This document shows positions 54,523 to 63,122 of a stretch of 64,000 bases of DNA, in pieces. Position 1 is the first letter of the stretch; each line of letters opens with the position of its first letter. The notes under the pieces were generated by a model. It worked only from the letters and a program-made list of their open reading frames with translations. It made no database searches and was not told the origin of the DNA. This DNA is from Arcanobacterium phocisimile (GTDB taxonomy: Bacteria > Actinomycetota > Actinomycetes > Actinomycetales > Actinomycetaceae): positions 930,001-994,000 of the forward strand of contig NZ_CP070228.1 in assembly GCF_016904675.1 (NCBI RefSeq), read 5' to 3'. Position numbers and translations under genes: made by a program.

Positions 54523-55266
54523 TTAGCGTAGTTCGACGTCGATATTTTCAACCAATAAGGCCTGATAAAGATGCGTCAAAACCGTCGCTAACTCGCCAGA
54601 TTCTGCGATAACACGTTCTTTGGCTAGCGGTGAGTTCTTCGCACGTTCGGCAGCTAATAAGGACACAACGTGCGCTGCATGCGAATGAGCTGAGTGGCGT
54701 ATCGCACGCAATTGCCGGATATCCATACCCTTATCTTCAAGCATGAGTACGTAGCGAACAATGTCAACTGCCTGAGCTGTGAGACGCCCACGCGAATCCG
54801 GAGTCAAAATCTTAGCTTCAACAAGCCGCTCAACATCAGCATATGAAGCACCAACGAGCGCGGCAAGCTCATCAATATGGAGGCGTGTGCCCGGCGAAGG
54901 CTTGGCCACTTCCCCACTGGCTACGGCACGCATGCGCCCTGGATGATCAGCGGTGGACTCCCCTGCGTCTAGCTGGCGCAGCATTTCCTTAATTTGCGGA
55001 AGTGCGACATAGCGATCGCGTTGCTCAACCAAAATGAAGCGCAAGCGTTCGACGTCGGCAAGCGAGAACATACGTTGGTTAGACGCAGTACGTTGCGGGA
55101 AAATCAGTTCCTGGGACTCGAAATAGCGAATCTTCGAAGCGGCAAGAAAAGGAAACTCCTGACTTAAAAGACTGAGTACCTCCCCGATCTTGAGCGTGCC
55201 TTCATGCGAAATATCATGAGGCCATGTCGAATATTCAACTGTTTCGGTGAGTTGGGCTGCTCTCAT
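54523..55266 (-). CDS. ftsR: MerR-family regulator, FtsR-like
   Basis: A 247-residue MerR-type protein directly downstream of the FHA gene, the position of FtsR in Corynebacterium, where it activates ftsZ and thus division. The DNA-binding part reads GTLKIGEVLSLLSQEF, ASKIRYFESQELIFPQRTASNQRMFS, and a second MerR-like HTH appears at LHIDELAALVGASYADVERLVEAKIL. The ATG overlaps the FHA gene stop by 4 nt, so the two are cotranslated. Function by synteny, not tested. Confidence 0.82.
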   Translation of the reverse strand: MRAAQLTETVEYSTWPHDISHEGTLKIGEVLSLLSQEFPFLAASKIRYFESQELIFPQRTASNQRMFSLADVERLRFILVEQRDRYVALPQIKEMLRQLDAGESTADHPGRMRAVASGEVAKPSPGTRLHIDELAALVGASYADVERLVEAKILTPDSRGRLTAQAVDIVRYVLMLEDKGMDIRQLRAIRHSAHSHAAHVVSLLAAERAKNSPLAKERVIAESGELATVLTHLYQALLVENIDVELR

Positions 55267-55715
55267 TGAGCTACCTTCGGCGCGCCGTAGTAAGTGAGCT
55301 GATATTTACCAATACGCACTTCATCGCCGTCATGTAACATCGCAGACTCTACCTGCTCCATATTGAGGTAGGTGCCGTTAAGCGAATTGAGATCGCGTAC
55401 CGAGAAGCCCTCTGCCCCACGCTCAAAAACCGCGTGCTTACGCGACACAGTGACGTCATCGAGGAAAATATCAGCCTTCGTATGCCGTCCGACAACAACG
55501 CTATCTGCGTTGAGCAGGAAACGTGCACCGGCGTTCGGCCCGTTCAGTGCAATAAGTAAAGCGGAAGAATCAGGCAACGCATTAATAGTTGCCACATCTT
55601 CTGATGTGAGACCGCGACTGGAAACGACGGCGTCTGTTGGCGCTGAAACAGCCGAAAAACGCGATGTAGCAGTTGGATCTTGCCACTGTTCTGGGGTGGT
55701 GGATTCGATACCCAT
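55263..55715 (-). CDS. garA: FHA-domain regulator of central metabolism (GarA/OdhI-like)
   Basis: Inhibits 2-oxoglutarate dehydrogenase in mycobacteria and corynebacteria until phosphorylated by Ser/Thr kinases. The 150-residue protein has the FHA domain with GRHTKADIFLDDVTVSRKHA and SLNGTYLN, where Arg, Ser and His contact phosphothreonine. The N-terminal kinase motif ETTSVF of GarA appears as TATSRF: the first Thr is Ala, the second Thr is kept. The start is taken at the second ATG (55715), 6 nt after AAGGAG. Kinase genes are outside the window. Confidence 0.88.
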   Translation of the reverse strand: MGIESTTPEQWQDPTATSRFSAVSAPTDAVVSSRGLTSEDVATINALPDSSALLIALNGPNAGARFLLNADSVVVGRHTKADIFLDDVTVSRKHAVFERGAEGFSVRDLNSLNGTYLNMEQVESAMLHDGDEVRIGKYQLTYYGAPKVAQ

Positions 55716-55784
55716 TGTCATCTCCTTATGTCACGATTATGTAACATATCTTAGCTCAGTTTGGTTTTAAGATTCATTCGCTCA

Positions 55785-55800
55785 GCGATATTTCTATCGC
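55785..55800 (-). other. GAAA-tetraloop hairpin across the pepN stop
   Basis: GCGATA and TATCGC form a perfect 6-bp stem closed by GAAA on the minus strand, overlapping the pepN stop codon. Possibly a 3'-end stabiliser or weak pause site; function unknown. Confidence 0.3.
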
Positions 55801-58325
55801 ATTTGGTTACGCAAAGCGCGAAGATGGAAATCGCGTTGGTCGAGAATGATTTTGCGCAGCGCTGCAGGGGCCTGTGGGTTTTCGTCCAACCAGCGTGTTG
55901 CGGCTCGAACATCGGCATTCTCAGATGGCTTCGTACCAGGTTCGAGATCGGAGAATGGGTACAGACCGTAAATGAGGCGCTCAGCGAGTTCTTGGCTGCG
56001 CGCTGCCCAAATGTTTTCGATGCGTGCGAAATAATCAGGTAGGGCTTCGTTCGCCTCAGCACGGTGTACGTACTGAGTGAAACCGTCGATCATAGCCGAT
56101 AGATGATCGTTGGAAAGCTTATCATTGAGCAGGCGTTCGAGCGTATTCTTCCGGTTGCCTGGTAGTGATGTGGTTGCGCTAAGGTGGGCCACGACGTCGG
56201 ACGCAGTGCCAGTACGCTCGAGTTCAGCGTTAAGTTCAGCTACGGAAACCGCGTTGCCTGCCGCGCGTGCGGTCAGAAGTGACCAACGCAGATCTTGGTC
56301 GGAGGTGTGTTCGAGAACGTCAGCGATATCGGCATCGCGCTGTGGTAGATAGGCGCCAACAGTGGCGACGGTGCGCGTCCAGATAGTGTATGGATCACTG
56401 CCCTCTTCAGCTAGTTCGCGGGCACGCAGTACGACGTCGAAGAACTCGTTGAGTGCGGCTTCGCGCTCAGCAAGTTTAGTGAAGCTGCATAGTGCATTCT
56501 GTGCAGAACGGGTGCGTTGTGCCAGCAAGGATGCCGAGGAAAGCAATGGCTCACGGGCGATGAACTCAGCGTACTGTGTTGGTGAGAGCAGTCCGTCGTA
56601 GGTCATTTGCCACAGCTGACCAGAAATCACTGAACGGGACAGCGGTTCAGCAACCTCGTTTGTAAGCGCGGCGGCTAAGGATTCTGCATCGAAGGCGACC
56701 TTGACGTACGACAACGAATCATCATTGGGCAAGATCAGATCGACATCGGAACCACCGATTTCAGTCCACGGAATGGTGACGGTGTCGCGGATGTCGACGT
56801 CGTAGGAACCGACGCGTTCCAAGGTTCCATTGGTAGCAACGAAACCGGAGACGCGGATGCGGTGTGGACGCTGAATTGGCTTTCCGGAAACTGAGTCAGT
56901 GCCGGTTTGGGTGAGGATAACGCCGTCGTCGCCACGCTCGACGGTGATTGTCGAAACACCGGTGGTGTGGAGCCATTCTTGGGACCATTCGTGGAGATCA
57001 CGGCCCGACGAGGATTCGAGAGCTGACAGCAGATCGGTCAGGGTTGCGTTGGCGAAGGCATGGTCGGCGAAGAACTGACGTACGCCGGCAAAGAACTGTT
57101 CTTCACCAACGAACGCAACGAGCTGACGCAAAACAGCGGCGCCTTTAGCGTAGGTGATGCCGTCGAAGGCTTGGTCGGCGGCTTCCAGATCTGGGATGTC
57201 GGCAACGATCGGATGTGTTGTTGGAAGTTGATCGGTGCTCAACGCCCAATTCAATCGTGCGCCGGCGAAATCAACCCACGCTTCGGTATACTGGGTTGCT
57301 TTTGCAGAACTCCACGCGCCCATGAACTCAGCGAAGGACTCCTTAAGCCAGAGGTCATCCCACCATACTGGAGTGGTGTAGTCGCCAAACCACATGTGCG
57401 ACATCTCATGCAGGATCGTGTTGGCGCGACCCGCGCGCTGTGCGCGAGTGGAAAGGCCACGGTAAATGTAGTGGTCTTCAGAGAACGTGACACAGCCTGG
57501 ATTTTCCATTGCGCCAAGATTGTATTCTGGCACGAACACTGAATCGTACTTACCCCACGGGTAGATGCAACCGAAAGCTTCTGGGAATGTTTGCAGGCCT
57601 TGCTTGGTGACGGTGGCAATGTCGTCGAGGTCGAAATGCTGAGCGAGGGTTGCACGGCAGTAGAAACCGAGATCGATCGGGCCTTGAGCGGTTTGTGCGA
57701 CGTCGTGGAAGCCAACGTATGGGCCGGCGATGAAGGTTGTGAGGTAGGTCGATTGACGCTTCGTTGGAGCGAAGAACACCTGGACGCATTCGGTGCCGAG
57801 CGAGTTCGCTCCGATGGATTCGCGGCGGGTTTCGACGCTGTTAGAGAGGATCGTCCACGATTCTGGTGCAATGATGGAGATGTGGAACTGTGTTTTCAGA
57901 TTTGGCTGTTCAAAGTTCGGGAACACACGTCGAGCATCTGCTGGCTCAAACTGAGTATAGAGGTATGTTTGGCCGTCTTTTGGATCGCGGAACCGGTGAA
58001 GACCTTCGCCAGTTGTCGAATAGACACCAGTTCCATGGACGGTGAGATGGTGGGTGCCTGGTTGAAGTTCTGGGAGGTTGACGCGGGCGCCGTCAAAGCG
58101 CGGATCGACCTCTACCCCATTGACTTCGAGCTTGGCTTCTTCGCCGATGAAGTCAACGAATGTTTCGATGGTTTGGTGTACGTCAATCTCGATCCGTGAT
58201 GTCACTGTGAATGTTTCGCCGTTTGCAGGAGCTTCGGCAACATTAAGATCGATTGAGTGGCTGATAACCTCAAGCGCAGCGGCGCGCTCCTGGGCTTCGG
58301 AACGAGAAAGATTTTCAGTATTCAT
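55794..58325 (-). CDS. pepN: Aminopeptidase N (M1 family)
   Basis: A zinc metallopeptidase that removes N-terminal residues from peptides. The 843-residue protein has the exopeptidase signature LGAMENPG, the zinc motif HEMSHMWFGD (HExxH) with the downstream Glu in WLKESFAEFMG, and the C-terminal ERAP1-like helical domain of actinobacterial PepN. The start ATG 58325 has a plausible AGAAA upstream. Its 3' end lies 79 bp before garA on the same strand; separate transcription is likely because garA has its own site. Confidence 0.95.
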   Translation of the reverse strand: MNTENLSRSEAQERAAALEVISHSIDLNVAEAPANGETFTVTSRIEIDVHQTIETFVDFIGEEAKLEVNGVEVDPRFDGARVNLPELQPGTHHLTVHGTGVYSTTGEGLHRFRDPKDGQTYLYTQFEPADARRVFPNFEQPNLKTQFHISIIAPESWTILSNSVETRRESIGANSLGTECVQVFFAPTKRQSTYLTTFIAGPYVGFHDVAQTAQGPIDLGFYCRATLAQHFDLDDIATVTKQGLQTFPEAFGCIYPWGKYDSVFVPEYNLGAMENPGCVTFSEDHYIYRGLSTRAQRAGRANTILHEMSHMWFGDYTTPVWWDDLWLKESFAEFMGAWSSAKATQYTEAWVDFAGARLNWALSTDQLPTTHPIVADIPDLEAADQAFDGITYAKGAAVLRQLVAFVGEEQFFAGVRQFFADHAFANATLTDLLSALESSSGRDLHEWSQEWLHTTGVSTITVERGDDGVILTQTGTDSVSGKPIQRPHRIRVSGFVATNGTLERVGSYDVDIRDTVTIPWTEIGGSDVDLILPNDDSLSYVKVAFDAESLAAALTNEVAEPLSRSVISGQLWQMTYDGLLSPTQYAEFIAREPLLSSASLLAQRTRSAQNALCSFTKLAEREAALNEFFDVVLRARELAEEGSDPYTIWTRTVATVGAYLPQRDADIADVLEHTSDQDLRWSLLTARAAGNAVSVAELNAELERTGTASDVVAHLSATTSLPGNRKNTLERLLNDKLSNDHLSAMIDGFTQYVHRAEANEALPDYFARIENIWAARSQELAERLIYGLYPFSDLEPGTKPSENADVRAATRWLDENPQAPAALRKIILDQRDFHLRALRNQMR

Positions 58326-58402
58326 ACTTCTATTGTTCCACCTCTTAAGGTTTGGTACCTAATTCATCTCGCAGGTGAGACGAAGGGAAAACGAGACCGG
58401 AA

Positions 58403-58432
58403 TTGGCACGACGTGGGCTGGTGTTGTAATCT
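58403..58432 (+). promoter_or_regulatory. Promoter of tRNA-Pro
   Basis: TTGGCA (58403-58408) and TAATCT (58427-58432) are separated by 18 nt, close to the sigma-A consensus. Transcription would begin near 58439, 16 nt before the tRNA. Confidence 0.6.
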
Positions 58433-58454
58433 TGATACGTTGCTTTTAAGTAAC

Positions 58455-58528
<74 letters not shown>

Positions 58529-58538
58529 CATAGTGAAG

Positions 58539-58570
58539 TCCCCTGACATATGTCCGCATATGTCAGGGGA
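58539..58570 (+). terminator. Terminator of tRNA-Pro
   Basis: A 14-bp perfect stem (TCCCCTGACATATG, arms 58539-58552 and 58557-58570) with TCCG loop, followed by TTTTC. Confidence 0.88.
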
Positions 58571-58598
58571 TTTTCTGTGTTTTGGGGCTTTGGGCCGC

Positions 58599-58621
58599 TG
58601 GCTGGCCAAAATGGCCAGCCA
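58599..58621. repeat. 10-bp perfect hairpin with 3-nt loop
   Basis: TGGCTGGCCA and its complement surround AAA. It lies 29 nt after the tRNA terminator. A second terminator or an uncharacterised structured element. Confidence 0.5.
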
Positions 58622-58707
58622 TGCTTGTTTTATCGAGGGGCACGTTTTCTGTTGAGGGCACTTTTCCTATCGTGGGTCATCGTTGAGGCGTCAATGTGCA
58701 CTGATTC

Positions 58708-58759
58708 GGGGAATAGCGCAAACCTCGTTCATATACGTCACAGTTTGCGCTATTTCCCC
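58708..58759. repeat. Long-looped inverted repeat in the gene-poor region
   Basis: GGGGAATAGCGCAAAC (58708-58723) pairs with 58743-58759 except for one bulged base, enclosing a 19-nt loop. The arms match too well for chance; origin unknown (operator pair, transposon-end remnant or RNA element). Confidence 0.5.
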
Positions 58760-58819
58760 ATTTACTGAAACCGCTGGGTAAGAATCCTGTATGAAAGTAA
58801 CCAAGGGCGATAAGCTATC

Positions 58820-58984
58820 TCATTTGTAGATGTTCTCTACCGGTGCTAAATAGAACAGAACGTTTTTCCGTTCGTAACCCTCTACTCGTGCAGTCATACG
58901 GATGTTATCCCCGAACTTTACAGTCTCAAGCTCTCCTTCTATGTTGAAGATTTCGAAGTGTTACGCTGCTTGAGTGGTTGTCAT
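58820..58984 (-). pseudogene. Small gene interrupted by an early stop codon
   Basis: Minus-strand ATG 58984 has a good ribosome binding site (GAAAGAGAA). Seven codons follow (MTTTQAA), then TAA at 58961-58963. The same frame continues for 46 codons that look protein-coding (for example EIFNIEGELETVKFGDN and RVEGYERKNVLFYLAPVEN) and ends with TGA at 58820-58822. No alternative start lies between the stop and the conserved-looking part. I read this as a recently inactivated 54-residue protein of unknown function; a sequencing error or stop read-through are alternatives. Confidence 0.5.
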
Positions 58985-59538
58985 TTCTCTTTCGCTTACT
59001 GCGAGGACGATTGCGCTGTTTCGTGAGCAAGACATGGTTGGTGGTATGCTACGAGACGCCCAGCTTGGGTACGACCATCTGACAGGCATTTTGTATCGAC
59101 GGACCCTCTTGTCAAGATTCCAGTCCTTCACAAGACAAGCCACACGATTCTAGGCAACCTGATCGAGTCTTTTCGATAAAATCCAGATTTTCCCATCTAC
59201 TCAAACGGAACAAAACCTGGGGCACTTCAAGACCCATCAAAAGACACCCTAACCCACCAACAGGTACGAGTATCTTCGCTTGGGACAAGACGCGTTCTTC
59301 GGCAGGGTCGTTACTCATCTTGCGTAACGCACGCTGCATGCTAGCACTACGAGCCCCCGTGCTAACCCGAGCCCCTCACCAAACTTCGCCGGTTTAACGA
59401 TCACTAGATATCCTCTCAACATACATACATACACAGCCATCGACTCAAACAAAACGACGAATAGACACGAAACGTGCGCAAGAATAATCATACCAATATG
59501 CAACGAAACTCAAATAATACGCGCAATAAGATAAAAGA

Positions 59539-59578
59539 CATGGGTGCCATGATATTCGACAACATCATGACACCCATG
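59539..59578 (-). terminator. Strand-specific terminator of the der operon
   Basis: 15-nt arms 59539-59553 and 59564-59578 pair fully on the minus-strand RNA with one G-U wobble; on the plus strand the same position is an A-C mismatch. A T-rich stretch (TCTTTTATCTT) follows on the minus strand. It lies 18 nt after the der stop. Confidence 0.8.
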
Positions 59579-59596
59579 CGAAAAAGCTCAGGAAGA

Positions 59597-61111
59597 CTAC
59601 TTCTTTCGTGCTCGCTTTTGACGAGGACGAACCGATATTTCTACCGGCGAGCCAATGAATCCGAACTCGCGGCGTAACCGGTTTTCGATAAAACGACGGT
59701 AGCCGTGATCGAAGAAGCCGGAAGTAAACAGCACGAAGCGTGGCGGACGATTAGCGACCTGGGTCGCAAACAAGATGCGCGGCTGCTTGCCTGAACGCAC
59801 CGGATGTGGATTCGCTGCCTGCAGCTCCCCCAAAAACGCGTTCAACTTACCAGTCGGAATACGCGTATCCCACGACTCAAGCGCGGTATTCATCGCACGC
59901 GTCAACCTGTTGGTATGCCAGCCGGTGAGCGCCGAAAGATTCACACGCTCCGCCCACTGAATCTGGACAAGTTCACGTTCGAATTCACGATCGATTTCCA
60001 AGCGGCGCTCTTCGTCGACCATATCCCACTTGTTCATCACGACGACGACGGCACGGCCAGCATCGATAACCTGCTGGACAACGCGAATATCTTGTTCTGC
60101 CATCGGCTCCGACGCATCCATGAGAACCAAGCCAAGCTCAGCCTTCTCGATCGCCGATTGAGTACGAAGAGTCGCATAATAGTCGGCGCCCTTCGTCAAA
60201 TGCACACGACGGCGAACACCGGCGGTATCGACGAACGTCCACAGTTGCCCATCAAGCTCGATGATTTCGTCGACTGGGTCGCGGGTTGTACCAGCAAGCT
60301 CATTGACCACCACACGCTCACTACCAGCGAGCTTGTTCAACAACGACGACTTACCGACGTTCGGGCGGCCAACTAGCGCAATTCGGCGCGGACCTTGATC
60401 CGGGCGAGCAAGTGCCACTTCAGAGACTTCAGGAAGCATTTTGACAGCAGCATGGAGTAAATCTCCAGTACCGCGTCCATGCAACGCAGAAATCGGGTGC
60501 GGTTCGCCCAACCCCAAATTCCATAATGCGGCTGCGTCAGATTCACCCTGTGGGGAATCAACCTTGTTCGCGGCAAGAATCACCGGTTTACCACTACGAC
60601 GAAGAAGGTGAACCATGCGTTCGTCAGTATCGGTAGCACCCACCGAAGCATCGACCACAAGCATGACAACGTCAGCTTCATTGATCGCCATCTCTGAAGA
60701 TTCAGAAACTGACTTATCGATACCTTCAACGGCTGCTTCCCAACCACCAGTATCCATAATCGTGAAATCAACACCGGCCCACTCAGCGTCGTACTTGACG
60801 CGATCACGAGTGACGCCAGGGGTGTCTTGAACAACAGCTACTCGCTTACCGACGATACGGTTCACCAACGTCGACTTACCAACGTTAGGACGGCCCAAGA
60901 TCGCCAAAACTGGCTTTCCCCACTGCTGGGTAACAGGAGCGAATTCGATCTCGCCATCGAGCAGTGCTTGGTCTTCGTCGTCGAGATCATACTCGTCCAG
61001 GAACGAACGCATCACGTCGGCTTGCTGAGCCTCTTCGACGTCGTCCTCCTCAATCGGAGTGAAGGTTGCGTTGATGTCGAAGTCGTCATCAAATACGTAC
61101 TCGTCGCTCAT
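59597..61111 (-). CDS. der: Ribosome-assembly GTPase Der (EngA)
   Basis: An essential double-GTPase for 50S maturation. The 504-residue protein has an acidic N-terminal extension (about 65 residues, [17 protein letters not shown]), G domain 1 ([23 protein letters not shown]), G domain 2 ([23 protein letters not shown]) and the C-terminal KH-like domain ([16 protein letters not shown]). Its ATG overlaps the cmk stop by 4 nt. Last gene of the parA-scpA-scpB-rluB-cmk-der operon. Confidence 0.96.
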   Translation of the reverse strand: MSDEYVFDDDFDINATFTPIEEDDVEEAQQADVMRSFLDEYDLDDEDQALLDGEIEFAPVTQQWGKPVLAILGRPNVGKSTLVNRIVGKRVAVVQDTPGVTRDRVKYDAEWAGVDFTIMDTGGWEAAVEGIDKSVSESSEMAINEADVVMLVVDASVGATDTDERMVHLLRRSGKPVILAANKVDSPQGESDAAALWNLGLGEPHPISALHGRGTGDLLHAAVKMLPEVSEVALARPDQGPRRIALVGRPNVGKSSLLNKLAGSERVVVNELAGTTRDPVDEIIELDGQLWTFVDTAGVRRRVHLTKGADYYATLRTQSAIEKAELGLVLMDASEPMAEQDIRVVQQVIDAGRAVVVVMNKWDMVDEERRLEIDREFERELVQIQWAERVNLSALTGWHTNRLTRAMNTALESWDTRIPTGKLNAFLGELQAANPHPVRSGKQPRILFATQVANRPPRFVLFTSGFFDHGYRRFIENRLRREFGFIGSPVEISVRPRQKRARKK

Positions 61112-61806
61112 GCGCGGACCTCTTTCACTAGCTGAATAATTGCCCCAACGACCTCGTCAATCGAAAGATTCGACGAATCAATCGTGGTAACACCATCTTG
61201 CGCAGTCATAAACTCCGAAACTGTCGAATCATCGCGATCACGGCGAATAACTTCATCACGAGTCTGTGCTAACGCGTCAGCATCAGCACTCCCCCGAACC
61301 TCCAACGCCCGGCGCGCCAAACGAGCCTCCTCCGAGGCCGTCAACAAAACCCGAACATCAGCATCAGGCGCAACAACCGTTGTAATATCGCGACCCTCGG
61401 CAACAATACCGCGCCCGTTCGAATACGAATCCAGAGCATCCTGAGACTCGATAATCGCCCGTTGACGACGAAGCATCTCGTGACGAACCGGAATATTAAC
61501 CGCAACCTTCGAAACAACTTTCGACAGTTCAGAGGTACGAATATCGGCAGTGATATCAACACCGTCGCACACAAAACGCTGGGCCTGCGGATCAAGGACA
61601 ACCTCTAACGGCATCTGCTTTGCGCTTTCCTCAACCGCATCCTGATCGTCAAGATCAACATTCGTATGCAACGCCCACCACGTCGCAGCCCGATACATTG
61701 CGCCAGTATCCAGATAGCCAAGACCTAACTCTTGAGCAACTCGGCGAGCAACCGTGGACTTACCAGACCCCGAAGGACCATCAATAGCAATACGTAAACC
61801 AGTCAT
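61108..61806 (-). CDS. cmk: Cytidylate kinase
   Basis: Phosphorylates CMP and dCMP. The 232-residue protein has P-loop [16 protein letters not shown], the CMP-binding [11 protein letters not shown] and the [17 protein letters not shown] segment, then [18 protein letters not shown]. It starts at ATG 61806, adjacent to the rluB stop at 61807, and overlaps der by 4 nt. A cmk-der pair is standard in Actinobacteria. Confidence 0.95.
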   Translation of the reverse strand: MTGLRIAIDGPSGSGKSTVARRVAQELGLGYLDTGAMYRAATWWALHTNVDLDDQDAVEESAKQMPLEVVLDPQAQRFVCDGVDITADIRTSELSKVVSKVAVNIPVRHEMLRRQRAIIESQDALDSYSNGRGIVAEGRDITTVVAPDADVRVLLTASEEARLARRALEVRGSADADALAQTRDEVIRRDRDDSTVSEFMTAQDGVTTIDSSNLSIDEVVGAIIQLVKEVRA

Positions 61807-62562
61807 TTACATCCCCACCATCGACATCAAAGCACCCAGCTCCGAACCGGCAATCTGGCGAACCTGCCCCGGCTTCAAATGGCCAGCAACAATATTGCCG
61901 AACTGCATACGAACAAGCTCCATCACCGGATGGCCAACCTCATCCATCATGCGTCGCACAATACGGTTACGGCCAGAATGCAACGTGATCTCAATAATCG
62001 AATTCTTACGGGCAACCTCACGCACAATGAAACGATCAGCCTTAACTGGACCATCCTCGAGCGTAATACCCTTCTCCATCACCTTCTGCAAACCACGGCT
62101 GACCGAGCCCTCAACACGAGCAATGTACGTCTTAGGAACCTCGTAAGACGGGTGGGTTAAACGATGGACGAGTTCGCCGTCGTTCGACAACAAAATCAGA
62201 CCCTCAGTATCGACGTCGAGACGGCCAACGTGAACTAAACGCTGCGGATAATCCTCAACGAAATCCGACAACGTCTTACGGCCCTGATCGTCCGACATCG
62301 TCGAGACAACCCCCGGTGGCTTGTAGAGAGCAACCGTAATCAGCTCTTGATCGAGCTGGACACGATTACCATCAACGTGAATAACAGCAGACTTCGGATC
62401 GACGCGAATGCCCAGCTGACGAACAATCGTCCCATCAACACTCACCCGACCAGCCTGAATCATATCTTCAGCAGCACGTCGCGAGGCAACACCTGCGTGC
62501 GCGAGTACTTTTTGTAGGCGTTCACCTTCTGGATCATACAGATCCTGGGATTTGCGGCTCAT
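61807..62562 (-). CDS. rluB: Pseudouridine synthase (RsuA/RluB/E/F family)
   Basis: Isomerises uridine in rRNA. The 251-residue protein has the N-terminal S4 RNA-binding domain (LQKVLAHAGVASRRAAEDMI) and the catalytic domain with GRLDVDTEGLILLSNDG (catalytic Asp in RLD) and SGRNRIVRRMMDEVGHPV. The family cannot be split further by sight; RluB (23S U2605) is usual next to scpAB. Starts with ATG overlapping the scpB stop by 4 nt. Confidence 0.9.
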   Translation of the reverse strand: MSRKSQDLYDPEGERLQKVLAHAGVASRRAAEDMIQAGRVSVDGTIVRQLGIRVDPKSAVIHVDGNRVQLDQELITVALYKPPGVVSTMSDDQGRKTLSDFVEDYPQRLVHVGRLDVDTEGLILLSNDGELVHRLTHPSYEVPKTYIARVEGSVSRGLQKVMEKGITLEDGPVKADRFIVREVARKNSIIEITLHSGRNRIVRRMMDEVGHPVMELVRMQFGNIVAGHLKPGQVRQIAGSELGALMSMVGM

Positions 62563-63122
62563 GCCATCTCCTTTACAACTTCATTAAATTCTTCATCGTC
62601 TGGCAAATACGGTGCCAGCGGAGCAAGATCCGCTAAGGAATTCATGCCCATTTTTTCTAAAAACAGATTGGTAGTTTCATACAACACAGCTCCCGTATCA
62701 GCCGTTGTACCTGTCGGTTGAACCAGACCCCGGGTTTGCAACGTGCGCACCACAGAATCCACATCAACCCCGCGAATCGCAGCTATTTGAGCGCGAGTAA
62801 CTGGTTGACGATAAGCAATCACAGCAAGAGTTTCTAAGGCCTGAACCGACAGCTTTCCAGACTGGCCAGAAGTAACAAACGCACTAACCACATCGGCATA
62901 CCGCGGATCAGAATAAAAACGCCATCCGCCACCAATATTGCGTAGCTGGAAACCACGCGGTGGATCGGAATGCATATAGTCAGATGCCATAGTTTCTAAG
63001 AGCTGATTAATCTCTGCTGGTGAAGAATCCAAAACCTGGGCTAGTGCAGTAGAACTAACTGGTTCAGACACCACCATTAAAATGGCCTCAAGGGCACCAC
63101 GACGAAAACTCTCGTCACTCAT
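62559..63122 (-). CDS. scpB: Segregation and condensation protein B
   Basis: The kleisin-associated winged-helix partner in the SMC-ScpAB condensin. The 187-residue protein has FRRGALEAILMVVSEPVSS at the N-terminus, and LETLAVIAYRQPVTRAQIAAIRGVDVDSVVRTL (read in two parts) with the second winged helix. The start is set at ATG 63122, which has GGAGAG 3-8 nt upstream; a longer frame from ATG 63140 lacks it. Overlaps scpA by 8 nt. Confidence 0.93.
   Translation of the reverse strand: MSDESFRRGALEAILMVVSEPVSSTALAQVLDSSPAEINQLLETMASDYMHSDPPRGFQLRNIGGGWRFYSDPRYADVVSAFVTSGQSGKLSVQALETLAVIAYRQPVTRAQIAAIRGVDVDSVVRTLQTRGLVQPTGTTADTGAVLYETTNLFLEKMGMNSLADLAPLAPYLPDDEEFNEVVKEMA

Larger units (their letters stand above)
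58571..59538. other. Gene-poor region downstream of tRNA-Pro
   Basis: About 970 bp without an intact gene that I can support. It holds two strong hairpins (58599-58621 and 58708-58759), a nonsense-interrupted small minus-strand gene (58820-58984), and a short ATAC microsatellite (59421-59432). Minus-strand frames near 59112-59339 read partly protein-like (MSNDPAEERVLSQAK) but match nothing I know. The rest shows no recognisable element. tRNA 3' flanks are common integration sites, so decayed mobile DNA is a possibility, though I found no repeat of the tRNA end. Confidence 0.5.

Noticed and set aside
58961-59339. Minus-strand frames in the tRNA-Pro flank as real genes
   Set aside because: Unusual composition (many Cys/Trp/Ser runs), no ribosome binding site for the longer frame and no recognised motif; kept only as part of the degenerate region.
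59421-59432. ATAC microsatellite as a phase-variable element
   Set aside because: Only three units and no intact gene nearby for it to switch.
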